From Paenibacillus endophyticus (lineage in GTDB: Bacteria > Bacillota > Bacilli > Paenibacillales > Paenibacillaceae), in assembly GCF_014192395.1 (NCBI RefSeq), contig NZ_JACHXW010000013.1, forward strand, positions 123,937 to 187,936: a DNA stretch of 64,000 nt, written 5' to 3'. Below the pieces are notes generated by a model. That model was not told where the DNA came from. It worked only from the letters and a program-made list of their open reading frames with translations, and made no database searches. Made by a program: the position numbers and the translations under genes. Shown here piece by piece: positions 26,841 through 36,181 of this stretch; position 1 is the first letter of the stretch, and every line of letters starts with the position of its first letter.

Positions 26841-28265
26841 TTACTTAATAACGACGTATTCCAAGTTAACCAGCTTCGCATAGGTCACGATTTGGTCTGT
26901 CGTCAGGTTCAAGGAAACGACGGTATGGTGGCCGCCGCCATTCTCGATCCAAGCTCTTACGCCATCCTGGAAGTTTGGCTTAACCGTCCACAGGACGCGA
27001 GCAACAGGAAGGTTAGGAGCCGGAACCGTCGGTTCGAATGCGGAAACCTCATTGATCAGCAATTTATAATGAGTGCCGAAGTCAGCCATCGATACAACGA
27101 CGCCTTCGCCCGCTTTCCCATCGAATACAAGGCGCGCCGGATCCTCACGATCGCCGATTCCGAGCGGTGAAACAAGAATTGTAGGCTTGTTGCTTGCCAA
27201 GGATGGATCTACCTCAAGCATATGGGATTGCAGGATGGCTTCTTGGCCGGCTGCCATCTCGTACGTGTAATCCTCCATAAAGCCCGTGTTTTGATTGCGG
27301 CTCATCACTTTCAGCAAGCGATCAAGCGCGGCAGTCTTCCAGTCGCCCTCGCCGGCAAAGCCGTAGCCTTGCGCCATCAGACGTTGGACCGCTAGGCCAG
27401 GAAGCTGCTTCATTCCATGCAAATCCTCGAAGTTCGTCGTGAAAGCATTATAACCTCTCTCGTCCAAGAAACGCTTAATGGCGATTTCATAACTCGCTTG
27501 GATTCTCACGCTCGCTTCCCAAGCTTCTTTGCTGTTCGTGCCGTAATCGAAGGTGTAGAGCTCCGCATATTGGGCCATCAGATCATCGATTTCCTGCTCT
27601 GTAACGGCATTCACGTATTGCACTAGGTCGCCGATGCCGTAATAGTCCACGGTCCATCCGAATTGGATCTGCGCCTCGACCTTGTCCCCTTCCGTTACGC
27701 CAACATTACGCATGTTGTCACCGAAACGGGCTACTTTGATGCTGAAGCTTTCGTTATAAGCAACCGCTACGTCCATCCAATCCGCAATTTGCTGCTGCAC
27801 TTCCGCACGTTCCCAGTAGCCTACGACGATTTTATTTTGTTTCTTCAGACGGGCATTGATGAAGCCGTATTCGCGGTCGCCGTGAGCGGCTTGGTTCAAG
27901 TTCATGAAGTCCATATCGATCGTTGCCCAAGGAATGCTTTCATTGAACTGGGTTGCCAAATGAAGCAGAGGCTTCTGCAGCAATTTCGTGCCGCGAATCC
28001 ACATTTTCGCAGGCGAGAACGTATGCATCCATGTGATGACGCCTGCCACATCATCGCGATAGTTGACCTCTTTCATGATGCTTGTAATTTTATCGGCGCT
28101 GACAGCCAGATCCTGCAAGACAAGCGGGTAAGGGAGTACACCGCTATTATTCAAGGCATCGGTCATCGTCTGCGCATGTGCCTTCACTTCAGCGAGCGCT
28201 TCTTCCCCGTACAAATGCTGCGAACCTACGACGAACCAAAATTGTTTAGCTGCTGTTACTGACAT
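26841..28265 (-). CDS. araA: L-arabinose isomerase
   Basis: 474 residues. Start MSVTAAKQFWFVVGSQHLYG and the internal blocks (TWMHTFSPAKMWIRG, QFNESIPW, FTTNFEDLHGM, GGGHHTVVSL) are diagnostic of AraA. It converts L-arabinose to L-ribulose with Mn2+; ligands include Glu in TTNFEDL and the His pair in GGGHH. Last gene of the araB-araD-araA operon, which feeds arabinose released by the GH43 enzymes into the pentose phosphate pathway. ATG at 28265 is preferred to the one at 28274 because of the AGAGGATG site. Confidence 0.97.
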   Translation of the reverse strand: MSVTAAKQFWFVVGSQHLYGEEALAEVKAHAQTMTDALNNSGVLPYPLVLQDLAVSADKITSIMKEVNYRDDVAGVITWMHTFSPAKMWIRGTKLLQKPLLHLATQFNESIPWATIDMDFMNLNQAAHGDREYGFINARLKKQNKIVVGYWERAEVQQQIADWMDVAVAYNESFSIKVARFGDNMRNVGVTEGDKVEAQIQFGWTVDYYGIGDLVQYVNAVTEQEIDDLMAQYAELYTFDYGTNSKEAWEASVRIQASYEIAIKRFLDERGYNAFTTNFEDLHGMKQLPGLAVQRLMAQGYGFAGEGDWKTAALDRLLKVMSRNQNTGFMEDYTYEMAAGQEAILQSHMLEVDPSLASNKPTILVSPLGIGDREDPARLVFDGKAGEGVVVSMADFGTHYKLLINEVSAFEPTVPAPNLPVARVLWTVKPNFQDGVRAWIENGGGHHTVVSLNLTTDQIVTYAKLVNLEYVVIK

Positions 28266-28307
28266 TTTAATCATCCTCTTTTCTGTATTTAAAATTAGGT
28301 ATAGCGA

Positions 28308-29003
28308 TTATTTCTGCCCGTAGTAGGCATCTTTCCCGTGTTTCCGAAGATAGTGCTTATCCAGAATGCCTTGAGGCAACTCTTTGGCAAAGTTGTTTAA
28401 TTGACGCGCGTACAAATTCATTTTGCACACTTCCTCCAGTACGACACTGTTCACGACCGCCGACTTCACGTCTTTCCCCCAAGTGAAAGGCGCATGTCCC
28501 TGGAGCAGGACAGCTGGGATCGCCAAAACATCCAATCCACGTTTCTCGAACGTTTCGATAATAACGTGACCTGTCTCCGCTTCGTATCCCCGGTCAACCT
28601 CCTCTTGGTTCAAGAACCGTGCGCAAGGCACGGCGCCATAAAAGGTGTCCGCATGCGTCGTTCCCATTACAGGTACATCGAGTCCCGCTTGCGCCCAGAT
28701 GGTTGCCCAGGTCGAGTGAGTATGCACGATGCCGCCAATTTGCGAATAGTGTTTGTACAACACGGCGTGCGTCGCCGTATCAGAGGAAGGTCTCATCTCT
28801 CCCTCGACCACATTGCCGTCGAGATCCACAACAACCATGTCGCTCGGTTTCATTTTCTCATAGCTGACTCCGCTCGGTTTGATCACGAACAGGCCGCTTT
28901 CCCGATCGATGGCGCTCGCATTGCCCCAAGTGAATTTCACAAGTCCGTGCTTCGGCAAATCCAGATTTGCTTGATATACCTCTTCTTTCAGTTGTTCTAA
29001 CAA
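28308..29003 (-). CDS. araD: L-ribulose-5-phosphate 4-epimerase
   Basis: 231 residues, class II aldolase fold. GNASAIDRESGLFVIKPSGV, metal-binding His pair in HTHSTWATIW and a third His in LLQGHAPFTWG are typical of AraD. It makes D-xylulose-5-phosphate from L-ribulose-5-phosphate. Sits two bases after araB stop and 42 bases before araA. Confidence 0.97.
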   Translation of the reverse strand: MLEQLKEEVYQANLDLPKHGLVKFTWGNASAIDRESGLFVIKPSGVSYEKMKPSDMVVVDLDGNVVEGEMRPSSDTATHAVLYKHYSQIGGIVHTHSTWATIWAQAGLDVPVMGTTHADTFYGAVPCARFLNQEEVDRGYEAETGHVIIETFEKRGLDVLAIPAVLLQGHAPFTWGKDVKSAVVNSVVLEEVCKMNLYARQLNNFAKELPQGILDKHYLRKHGKDAYYGQK

Positions 29004-29005
29004 CG

Positions 29006-30628
29006 TTAGTTCCTCCCGTTCTCTAGCAGATGGTCTACAGCAGCTTGTTCGATGGCAAGCCCTGCATAGTATCGTTTGATGAATACTTGGAACCCTTCGA
29101 CATCCGAGCTATCCGGAGCAATCTCCTGTCCTTCGGCATCCTTGAACACTTTCTGCTCGAGGAACTCGTCCAAGCTCAGTTCTTGATCCTTGTTCGTCAT
29201 GTAAGAAGCCAGAAGCGCCATGCCCCATGCCCCGCCTTCGCCGGCTGTCGACATGACCGAGATCGGTACGTTCAGCGCAGCGGCCAAAGCTTTTTGTCCA
29301 ACGACAGGGGTTTTGAAGAGGCCGCCATGAGCCAAGATGCTGTCAATGGCCACCTGTTCGTTTTCGGTCAAAATGTCCATTCCGAGCCTCAACGCTCCGA
29401 AAGCTGTGAACAAGTGCGTTCTCATGAAATTAGCCAGCGTAAAGTTGCTTTCAGGCGAGCGGACGAACAACGGCCTGCCCTTGTCGATTCCTGTAATATT
29501 CTCGCCAGAGAGATAACCGTAGCTAAGCAAACCGCCGCCATCCGGGTCGGCTTCCAATGCCTTATTCAACAGCACGCTGAACAATTTGCCGGAATCCGCA
29601 TCGTACCCCATAGCCTCGGAGAACTCGCGGAACAATCCCATCCAAGCGTTAAGATCGCTGGAGCAGTTGTTCGCATGCACCATGCCGACCGGACTGCCGT
29701 CTGGCGTCGTGACCATGTCGATCTCCGGATAAACCTTGGATAACTCTTTCTCCAATACAATCATTGCAAAAACGGATGTCCCTACGGAGATGTTGCCCGT
29801 ACGCTTCTTTACGCTATTCGTCGCAACCATGCCTGTGCCGGCATCGCCTTCCGGAGGACATAGCGGAACGCCGGACTGCAGATCGCCGGCAGGGTCTAGA
29901 ATCGCGGCTCCCGCCACCGTCAGCTCGCCTGCTTGCTCGCCTGCGACATACACTTTAGGTAGAAGCTCCCCTAGCTTCCACGAATAGCCTTTGGCTGCGG
30001 TTAATTCATTGAATTGCTTGACCATCGTTGGATGGTAATTATGGATTGACTCATCTATAGGGAAGATGCCTGAAGCATCTCCGATGCCGATCACTTTATT
30101 GCCGGTCATCAGCCAGTGGATATATCCGGCCAACGTCGTTACGAAATCAATGCGAGGCACATGGTCCTCTTGGTTTAATATGGCTTGGTACAGATGGGCA
30201 ATACTCCAGCGTTCTGGAATATTAAACTGGAACAAGTCCGTTAGCTCCCTCGCTGCCGCGCCTGTTGTTGCATTGCGCCAAGTCCGAAACGGCACTAGCA
30301 GGTCGCCCGTGCTATCGAATGCCATGTAGCCGTGCATCATAGCGGAGAATCCGATTGAACCGACGGTCCGGAGGGCGACTCCGTAATTACGTTCTACCTC
30401 CTGCTTCATTTCACGATAAGCGGTTTGGAGGCCTGTTATAATATCTTCCTGATTGTAAGTCCAATATCCGTCTTTCAACTGATTTTCCCACTCAAAGCTT
30501 CCCGATGCGATGGTCTCGAAACGACGATCGATCAACACCGCTTTGATCCGTGTGGATCCAAATTCGATACCCAGCGAGGTTTCTCCCTTGGTTATCGCTT
30601 CTTTCAAATCGACTTGATTCATGATCAC
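29006..30628 (-). CDS. araB: Ribulokinase, FGGY family
   Basis: About 540 residues with FGGY kinase marks: N-terminal phosphate loop LGIEFGSTRIKAVLID (residues 18-33) and C-terminal ATPase domain (GTGMVATNSV, LFTAFGALRLGMDIL, ILAHGGLFKTPVVGQ, VMSTAGEGGAWGMALL). Context as first gene of an arabinose operon and the layout known in Bacilli supports L-ribulokinase rather than xylulokinase. A GTG at 30628 has AGAGGGG 6 bases upstream; the ATG at 30622 is too far from it but is a possible alternative. Confidence 0.9.
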   Translation of the reverse strand: MIMNQVDLKEAITKGETSLGIEFGSTRIKAVLIDRRFETIASGSFEWENQLKDGYWTYNQEDIITGLQTAYREMKQEVERNYGVALRTVGSIGFSAMMHGYMAFDSTGDLLVPFRTWRNATTGAAARELTDLFQFNIPERWSIAHLYQAILNQEDHVPRIDFVTTLAGYIHWLMTGNKVIGIGDASGIFPIDESIHNYHPTMVKQFNELTAAKGYSWKLGELLPKVYVAGEQAGELTVAGAAILDPAGDLQSGVPLCPPEGDAGTGMVATNSVKKRTGNISVGTSVFAMIVLEKELSKVYPEIDMVTTPDGSPVGMVHANNCSSDLNAWMGLFREFSEAMGYDADSGKLFSVLLNKALEADPDGGGLLSYGYLSGENITGIDKGRPLFVRSPESNFTLANFMRTHLFTAFGALRLGMDILTENEQVAIDSILAHGGLFKTPVVGQKALAAALNVPISVMSTAGEGGAWGMALLASYMTNKDQELSLDEFLEQKVFKDAEGQEIAPDSSDVEGFQVFIKRYYAGLAIEQAAVDHLLENGRN

Positions 30629-30774
30629 ATATAGCCCCTCTCTGCTCGTAGTTTGCACGAAAATCAAATCGCTTATATCGCGTCCAATTTCGTGATTTAA
30701 CCCCATCGATTTCTATACTAGCTGCTTCCCATCGGATCGGTCACTTCATGAAACGACCGAAAATGCCAATAGAA

Positions 30775-30788
30775 AGAAGGCGCTTTCT
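30775..30788. promoter_or_regulatory. cre-like site in araB leader
   Basis: AGAAGGCGCTTTCT resembles the CcpA site (TGAAAGCGCTTTCA-like core) and lies at about +9 to +22 of the araB promoter, where a roadblock by CcpA would act. Mismatches at the ends keep this tentative. Confidence 0.4.
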
Positions 30789-30803
30789 CTTTCTGACAGC
30801 CTT

Positions 30804-30832
30804 AGTATATTTTCTGTACGTACATTTGTCAA
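30804..30832 (-). promoter_or_regulatory. araBDA promoter with AraR box in the spacer
   Basis: On the minus strand TTGACA (30832-30827) and TATACT (30809-30804) are 17 bp apart. The AraR-type sequence CTGTACGTACAT (core 30814-30825) lies between them, so AraR binding would block RNA polymerase. The leader of about 170 bases up to araB holds no gene. Confidence 0.85.
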
Positions 30833-30986
30833 TATATTTCAATAGTTATACTAACATAAGTTACTACCCCACCATACTTTCCTCATCAATAGTATCAATA
30901 GTATCTTTACATATAAATGAGCAAAGAACTTGTACGGTTAAAACCACAAATGATGTCGTTACGTTTGCATTTCAAGCAATTCATGC

Positions 30987-31007
30987 TAAAATGTGTACGT
31001 ACAACTT
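30987..31007 (+). promoter_or_regulatory. AraR box at the araR promoter
   Basis: AATGTGTACGTACAACTT at 30990-31007 overlaps a TAAAAT -10 (30987-30992) with TTGCAT 16 bases upstream. It shares GTACGTAC with the araB site and would give autoregulation. Confidence 0.75.
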
Positions 31008-31036
31008 TTCGAACAACGATGAAAGAAGTGGATTGC

Positions 31037-32128
31037 GTGAAGCCAAAGTACCAGCTCATTATTGATGATATCAAAAGCTATATCCTCTCGGGAACGTACA
31101 AAACAGGTGAGAAAATCCCTTCGGAGCTTGCTTTGCAGGAGAGCTACAACGTAAGCCGTCAGACAGTTCGAAAGGCCATTCTGGAGTTGTCGAACGAGGG
31201 GTTCCTGCGAAGCGAGAGGGGATCCGGCACGTACGTCAGCAGCCAATACCGGTCAAGAACGGGTACAAAAACGATGAATAAAACGATTGGCGTCATCACA
31301 ACCTATATCTCGGATTACATCTTTCCCTCCATTATCCGCGGCATTGAAAGCCGATTAAATGAAGATAACTATTCATTGCTGCTAGCCAGCACCAATAATG
31401 ATATCTCCCAGGAAAAAAAAGCTTTGGAAATGATGCTGTCCTACGGCGTGGATGGCCTGATTATAGAACCTACTAGAAGCAACGTGTATAACCCCAATAT
31501 CGCTTACTACCTGTCTTTTAAGGAGCAGGATGTTCCGTTCACGATGATCAATGCCTATTATGAAGAGTTGGAGGTTCCTTTCTTCTGTCTGGATGACGTG
31601 CAGTCCAGCTATCTTGCAACCCGGGAGCTGATTGCCAAAGGGCATACCCAGATCGGCATCATCGCCAAGATGGATGATCTGCAAGGGAAGTTCAGAATGA
31701 AAGGATTTATTAAAGCGCTAGGCGAAGCCAAATTGCGGTTCCAGCAAGAGCATGTGCTTTCATTCGATACATCGACCAAGTCGGACCTGTCCGCTAACTT
31801 GGAAGTGTATCTGAACGACAATCGAGATGAATTGACTGCGCTTGTGTGCTACAACGACGAGGTAGGCTTGGAGGTTGTGAATGTATGCCGGGAACTCGGA
31901 ATCTCTATTCCGGACGACCTATCCATCATTGGACAGGACAATTCTTATATCGCCAAAAACGCAAATATAAAGCTAACGACGCTGACGCACCCCCAAGAAC
32001 AAATGGGGCGAGACGCAGCTGACTGGGTCATCAAAAATTTACAAGGCAAAAAAGATCTGCCCGTGAGCACCTACTACCAGCCCGTCTTAATTGAGGGTGA
32101 AACCGTAAAAGCAATCGAAGTGGAATAA
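31037..32128 (+). CDS. araR: Arabinose-responsive repressor, GntR/LacI chimera
   Basis: 363 residues. N-terminal GntR winged helix (PKYQLIIDDIKSYILSGTYK, ALQESYNVSRQTVRKAILEL, RGSGTYVSS), then a LacI/GalR-type sugar-binding domain (TIGVITTYISDYIFPSIIRG to ..LTTLTHPQEQMGRDAADWVI). This fusion is the hallmark of AraR, which releases its operators on L-arabinose binding. GTG at 31037 matches the family N-terminus; ATG at 31019 is a possible longer start. Divergent to araBDA. Confidence 0.93.
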   Translation: MKPKYQLIIDDIKSYILSGTYKTGEKIPSELALQESYNVSRQTVRKAILELSNEGFLRSERGSGTYVSSQYRSRTGTKTMNKTIGVITTYISDYIFPSIIRGIESRLNEDNYSLLLASTNNDISQEKKALEMMLSYGVDGLIIEPTRSNVYNPNIAYYLSFKEQDVPFTMINAYYEELEVPFFCLDDVQSSYLATRELIAKGHTQIGIIAKMDDLQGKFRMKGFIKALGEAKLRFQQEHVLSFDTSTKSDLSANLEVYLNDNRDELTALVCYNDEVGLEVVNVCRELGISIPDDLSIIGQDNSYIAKNANIKLTTLTHPQEQMGRDAADWVIKNLQGKKDLPVSTYYQPVLIEGETVKAIEVE

Positions 32129-32150
32129 TCACGGAGAAAACATGCGAAGG

Positions 32151-32194
32151 AAAAGCCGGAATCAGAGAAGTGATCATACTCACTGGCCCCGGCT
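32151..32194. terminator. Probable bidirectional terminator between araR and the peptide cluster
   Basis: AGCCGG / CCGGCT arms (32154-32159, 32189-32194) with an inner AGTGA/TCACT stem. On the minus strand it ends GGCTTTTCC. Serves convergent transcripts. Confidence 0.5.
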
Positions 32195-32274
32195 CATGCC
32201 AAGCAAAGAAGAGGAAGAACGCCAAGAGAGATTTTTAATGTGAGCGGCGCTATATTGACATATAAGCTAATCGG

Positions 32275-33609
32275 TTACTTCACCTTCGCACGATCTTGTT
32301 CTAACAACAACTGTCCCATTTCCTCTAATTGCTTCAGAGCTTGATCGATGGTCAGTTCGCTAGAAATAACGGCAATCGCCTTCCTTTCCCCTTCCATCAA
32401 GAAGTTCATCAAGAAATCGGAAGTTATTTTTTTCGGCAATTTAGCCCCGCTTGAAGCAGGGTAAGCCGCAAGCCGGTAAAAAGGCGTCAAGTCTGTTCCT
32501 TTGAATTGTTGGTCCGCTAGTTTCTTTCTGAGCGGGATTCCTTGGCCCCAGTTCGCTCCGGCTATCTCTTCACCGTTCAGTTGTTTGATTATTTCCCAAG
32601 CGAGCTCGGTCCTTCCTCCTTTCGTATGAATGCCAAAATATGCGAGATAATGAAGACCGTTGCCTTGATCCGAATACCTCGGGTTTATCGGCGCCGCAAC
32701 AGTGTCCCAAGGAAGATTGTCATTGATTAACTGTGACAGAATCGTTTCGTTCGCGTACATCATGGCGATTTTCCCTTCCTTGAACAACGCCATAGGATTT
32801 CCGTTCGATTCGCCTTGTCGGGTTGAGAATATATGACCTTCGCGCAATGGTACCAGAACCATCTCCCATATCCGTCTCCATTCAGGCGTATTGACCGTCA
32901 CTTTCTCGCTTGCCTCATCTAAATAGGAAAGCCCTTCGCTCGCTCCGATTCCCAGAATCGAGAAATAAGGACTGCTGGCAATTGCGTTTGCAAAACCGTA
33001 GACCGAATCTTCCCCTTCGTCTTTCGCTGGAATTTGTGCCGCAAGCTGATACACCTGTTCCCACGTCATTCCTTCCGTAGGCAGCGGAACACCAACCTTT
33101 TCGAATACGTTTTTGTTGTAATAGAGCACTGAGCCTGAAAAATGAGAGGCCAGCGCGTACTTTAGCCCGTCGTTGTCTTTGATCGGATCCAGCAACTCCG
33201 TCGCCGCGAGATCCAACTCTAACTTTCCTTCTTGAATGAGACCATCCAGCACCTTCAATCGGTTACCCTCAATTAACTGCCGATAGGTTTCATCATCCCT
33301 TGCAATGATGATGTCCGGATTATATTGTTCTAACAGCTCGTGCAGCGCTTCTTCCCGAGCGCCCATGCCAACTTTGCTCATTTGTTCGCTCATATAAGCT
33401 TCATACGGCACAAGTTTGACTTCCAGCTCCGGGTAGGCATTCGTGATATGCGGCAAATAGTGCGATTTAAATAATGACTCGTTCTGATCGAGCACAACTA
33501 GCGTTCCAGTCTCGTTATTTCGGGTCTTGCCGCCGATTTGGCACCCGGAAAGTGCGATCACAACCGACATGAAGACGAATAAAACTGTGATATATCGGGG
33601 AATCTTCAT
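32275..33609 (-). CDS. Extracellular solute-binding-type lipoprotein (last gene of the peptide cluster)
   Basis: 444 residues with a lipoprotein signal (VVIALSGC, Cys23) and the fold of family 1 sugar-type binding proteins: YYNKNVFEKVGVPLPTEGMTWEQVYQLA and a late FLMEGERKAIAVISSELTIDQALKQLEEM. It lacks any neighbouring ABC importer permease. It is clearly different from, but related in layout to, the duplicated pair at 34660 and 36659. It follows the MauD-like gene by 45 bases on the same strand, so it belongs to the same operon. A role in binding the cluster's product or in self-protection is a guess. Confidence 0.8.
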   Translation of the reverse strand: MKIPRYITVLFVFMSVVIALSGCQIGGKTRNNETGTLVVLDQNESLFKSHYLPHITNAYPELEVKLVPYEAYMSEQMSKVGMGAREEALHELLEQYNPDIIIARDDETYRQLIEGNRLKVLDGLIQEGKLELDLAATELLDPIKDNDGLKYALASHFSGSVLYYNKNVFEKVGVPLPTEGMTWEQVYQLAAQIPAKDEGEDSVYGFANAIASSPYFSILGIGASEGLSYLDEASEKVTVNTPEWRRIWEMVLVPLREGHIFSTRQGESNGNPMALFKEGKIAMMYANETILSQLINDNLPWDTVAAPINPRYSDQGNGLHYLAYFGIHTKGGRTELAWEIIKQLNGEEIAGANWGQGIPLRKKLADQQFKGTDLTPFYRLAAYPASSGAKLPKKITSDFLMNFLMEGERKAIAVISSELTIDQALKQLEEMGQLLLEQDRAKVK

Positions 33610-33653
33610 TTCATTAGCCTCCGTTTATGCTTCGTCTCATTAATTATGTTATT

Positions 33654-34091
33654 TTAGTGTATAACAAGATCTTTCTTCACTATTTTACCGTATTGGTCAA
33701 TAATGATATAAATCGGGTTCCTAAGGTGACCCCAATGGCGGCCCATTTTTCCAGTTTCATCCGATAGAATAATCGCTTGGCCATTTATTTTTTTTCTCAA
33801 TACATTCGCTTGCCATGCAGGGGCATTCAAGATGACAGTCAGCGGACGATCCGCATACTTTTTCTTTAACGCCAGAACGATTTCCGAATTGTTCGGACCC
33901 ATATTCAGAAAAAGACAAATGAAGGCCGCCGACGCTCCTTCTCCCTCCCAAGCTCCGGTCTGCTCCCAAATCATATGCTGAACGGTTCTTCCCAGCTTCA
34001 ACGCCCTGATTTCGCGTAATAATAAAAGGGAAACAACCGTCATCCCTATCCCTACAGACCATATAAAATATTCATAAACCAAATGATTCAT
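33654..34091 (-). CDS. Membrane-anchored MauD-like thioredoxin fold lacking the CxxC
   Basis: 145 residues. One N-terminal membrane helix (YFIWSVGIGMTVVSLLLL) precedes a thioredoxin-like domain (SAAFICLFLNMGPNNSEIVL, LTVILNAPAWQANVLRKKI, then the cis-Pro loop LRNPIYIIID). MauD-type proteins carry a CxxC after the first strand; here the position reads NMGPNNS with no cysteine. The only Cys is in FICLF. Its ATG overlaps the stop of the MauE-like gene, matching the MauE-MauD gene pair of methylamine dehydrogenase clusters. It may act as a non-catalytic chaperone. Confidence 0.7.
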   Translation of the reverse strand: MNHLVYEYFIWSVGIGMTVVSLLLLREIRALKLGRTVQHMIWEQTGAWEGEGASAAFICLFLNMGPNNSEIVLALKKKYADRPLTVILNAPAWQANVLRKKINGQAIILSDETGKMGRHWGHLRNPIYIIIDQYGKIVKKDLVIH

Positions 34092-34618
34092 TCAATATCG
34101 AACCTTTCATAGCTTCCCTTTCTCATCCGGCGAAACAACAAAAAAAAGTGTATGATTAAGGAACACTCGACAAGCACCAAAAATAGATGCATCCTTTCGA
34201 ATTCGAAATGAATCTGCACCTGATCCATAAGCAACACGTATAGGCACAGAGTAATCAGAATCATATTCCGTAGGATAGCAAACGGTAAATGCGTTTTTTC
34301 ATTGCTTTCACCAAAACAGGAGCAATGAACCGAATTCTTGTTTACGTAAGCATGCCCAAGAGCTCCGGTTAAAGCGAATAGCATCAAACCCGCCATCATA
34401 AAAAAGTAACGTGGGGAAGAAGAAAACAGCAGGCCGACCGCAAGGACAGCCTCAGCGATAAGTACGCACCAAGCGACTGCTCGGACATATCTTTTGGGCA
34501 CGATGCCAAACTGAGTGATGGAATCGATAAATGAGAAAAACGCGAATGCTTTCGCGCAAAAAGAAATCAAAAATACGAACGAAAGCAATACCGTTATTAG
34601 AGCCAATATGTTTTCCAT
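34088..34618 (-). CDS. MauE/DoxX-like redox membrane protein
   Basis: 176 residues with four to five membrane helices and the conserved cysteine pair in VHCSCFGESN (Cys99, Cys101), followed by LPFAILRNMILITLC. This is the signature of the MauE family (MauE/DoxX redox-associated membrane proteins), which in methylamine-oxidising bacteria helps form disulfides in the small subunit. Here it sits in a cluster with three thioredoxin folds and a Cys-rich peptide. ATG after AAAGGCGGAG. Coupled to the MauD-like gene. Confidence 0.82.
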   Translation of the reverse strand: MENILALITVLLSFVFLISFCAKAFAFFSFIDSITQFGIVPKRYVRAVAWCVLIAEAVLAVGLLFSSSPRYFFMMAGLMLFALTGALGHAYVNKNSVHCSCFGESNEKTHLPFAILRNMILITLCLYVLLMDQVQIHFEFERMHLFLVLVECSLIIHFFLLFRRMRKGSYERFDIE

Positions 34619-34659
34619 CTTGTTCTCCGCCTTTCGTCATCGCGTTGAGTGCAAAATCG

Positions 34660-36021
34660 TTATGACCCGCTTAAGGCATTCATCTCAACCTGCGCTTCAT
34701 TCTGGAGTTTTTCAAGCGCCTCCTCTACAGTCAATTTATCTTCCAGCAGCTCGGCAAACAGTTTTTGAGCAGTAGTCGCAACCTTTCCCGAAAGTTTGGG
34801 AGGGATTGGTCCCTCAAAAAAACGTCCATTCCGAGAAGGCGACAAGGCATAAAACGGGGCCAGTTCCGGATCGCTTGATTTAGCGGTGTTCGTGCGGGCC
34901 GGCAGTTTACTACTAGTATCTTCAATAGATGCCAGCTGATTTGCTCTCTCCTCGCTAACCAAATAGTTTAGCAACTCCCAAGCTTCTTCTTTGTGACCGG
35001 AGGCAGCATTGATGGCATAGAATTCAGCGGGATGCATCGAAACGCCTTCACCAATTTTGGAATCAATAGGCTCAGGAATGATTCCCCACTCGAAGGGAAC
35101 ATTCCCCTTCTTTAATTCCTCTATAAAGTCCGGACCGCGTTTAAAAAAAGCCGATTTTCCGGAAAAGAATGGTCCATAGAAGATTTCGGGAATTATATCG
35201 GGATAGCCGGATAATGGATTAATAGGCATTTTTTCAATATGCTCATATATTGCTCCCGATTTATAACCCTCCAGCACCATCTTCCATATTTTCTGCCAGC
35301 TTTCCGTATTCAGGGTCGCTTTCTTTTTTTCCAAATCTGCGTATTTAAGACCGTACGACAGGCCGATTTCCTGAATCAGACCCCATAGGTAAGACGGTTC
35401 CTGGCTCGTTCTGACAAAATAACCGTGAATATCGTCTTTTTTCGAGCCGGTCGGCAATAACTTAGTAATATCCAGCATGGCCTCCCATGACAATCCAGCG
35501 TTCGGGACGTCGACACCGTATTGTTGTAACAACGTTTTGTTATAAAACAAAGCTTCATTGTAAAAACCAACGGCCAATGCGAATAAGGTCCCATTGCCTG
35601 ATAAACGCAGCATTTCAAGTAGGTCGGAAGAATACGTTTCCTTATGAAATTCTTCATTCTCAATATACGATTCAAGTGAAAGAAGTTTACCAGAGGATGC
35701 TAGTGTATGATAAGTGCTACTATCCGATAATAAAATGACATCAGGCTGAGCCTTTTCAAGTGCCTCAAAGTACTGCTTCCTGTAGCTCTCGAAGTCTACG
35801 ATTTCATTGAATAGATTGGTCTGTTCAAACGGTTCGATCCATTGAAGCGTAATGTTAGGATTCTTCGCCATAAAATCGGCCGCAAAGCTATTGTAAACGC
35901 CATCCCATGCCCATACTTTCAGCGAAACCTTTTCAATTGAATGGGGTTCCATTTGCGTACAGGCTTGTGTGAAAAGTAAAACAAAAATGATAAAGATCCA
36001 ACCTGATTTTTTTCTTCCCAT
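34660..36021 (-). CDS. Solute-binding-type lipoprotein, duplicate copy B
   Basis: 453 residues. Lipoprotein signal WIFIIFVLLFTQAC, then the family 1 solute-binding fold (LKVWAWDGVYNSFAADFMAK, FYNEALFYNKTLLQQYGVDV, PAGLSW-like segment, LLNYLVSEERANQLAS). It is nearly identical to the copy at 36659-38029 for most of its length, so the duplication is recent. Start at 36021 is chosen because AGGAGG lies 6 bases upstream; an ATG at 36027 touches it. No cognate permease is nearby. Confidence 0.85.
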   Translation of the reverse strand: MGRKKSGWIFIIFVLLFTQACTQMEPHSIEKVSLKVWAWDGVYNSFAADFMAKNPNITLQWIEPFEQTNLFNEIVDFESYRKQYFEALEKAQPDVILLSDSSTYHTLASSGKLLSLESYIENEEFHKETYSSDLLEMLRLSGNGTLFALAVGFYNEALFYNKTLLQQYGVDVPNAGLSWEAMLDITKLLPTGSKKDDIHGYFVRTSQEPSYLWGLIQEIGLSYGLKYADLEKKKATLNTESWQKIWKMVLEGYKSGAIYEHIEKMPINPLSGYPDIIPEIFYGPFFSGKSAFFKRGPDFIEELKKGNVPFEWGIIPEPIDSKIGEGVSMHPAEFYAINAASGHKEEAWELLNYLVSEERANQLASIEDTSSKLPARTNTAKSSDPELAPFYALSPSRNGRFFEGPIPPKLSGKVATTAQKLFAELLEDKLTVEEALEKLQNEAQVEMNALSGS

Positions 36022-36050
36022 CGTCATCCTCCTGTATGTACGCTTGTTGA

Positions 36051-36165
36051 TTAAAATAAGAAATCGAATCCGGCATCATTGTATACAATAGTTTTTTCAA
36101 TTACCTGTTTATTTTCATCACATGCGATACCCAGAGGGCAATTTGACTCCCATCTTGTTAACCGC
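36051..36165 (-). pseudogene. Remnant of thioredoxin-like gene 3' end
   Basis: The minus strand reads ..ACDENKQVIEKTIVYNDAGF then DFLF and TAA (36051-36053), matching the end of the redoxin at 38032 (CDENKRVIEKSVVYNDAGF). A one-base difference just upstream breaks the frame. It lies directly before copy B of the lipoprotein, as the intact redoxin lies before copy A, so the whole redoxin-lipoprotein segment was duplicated and one redoxin was lost. Confidence 0.85.
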
Positions 36166-36181
36166 CCTCTTCAAATCACGA

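Noticed and set aside
27663..28262. 199-residue plus-strand ORF antisense to araA
   Set aside because: A shadow of araA codon usage; no ribosome site and no recognisable domain.
28401..29000. 199-residue plus-strand ORF antisense to araD and another (29030-29743) antisense to araB
   Set aside because: Both mirror well-supported genes and show no independent coding signal.
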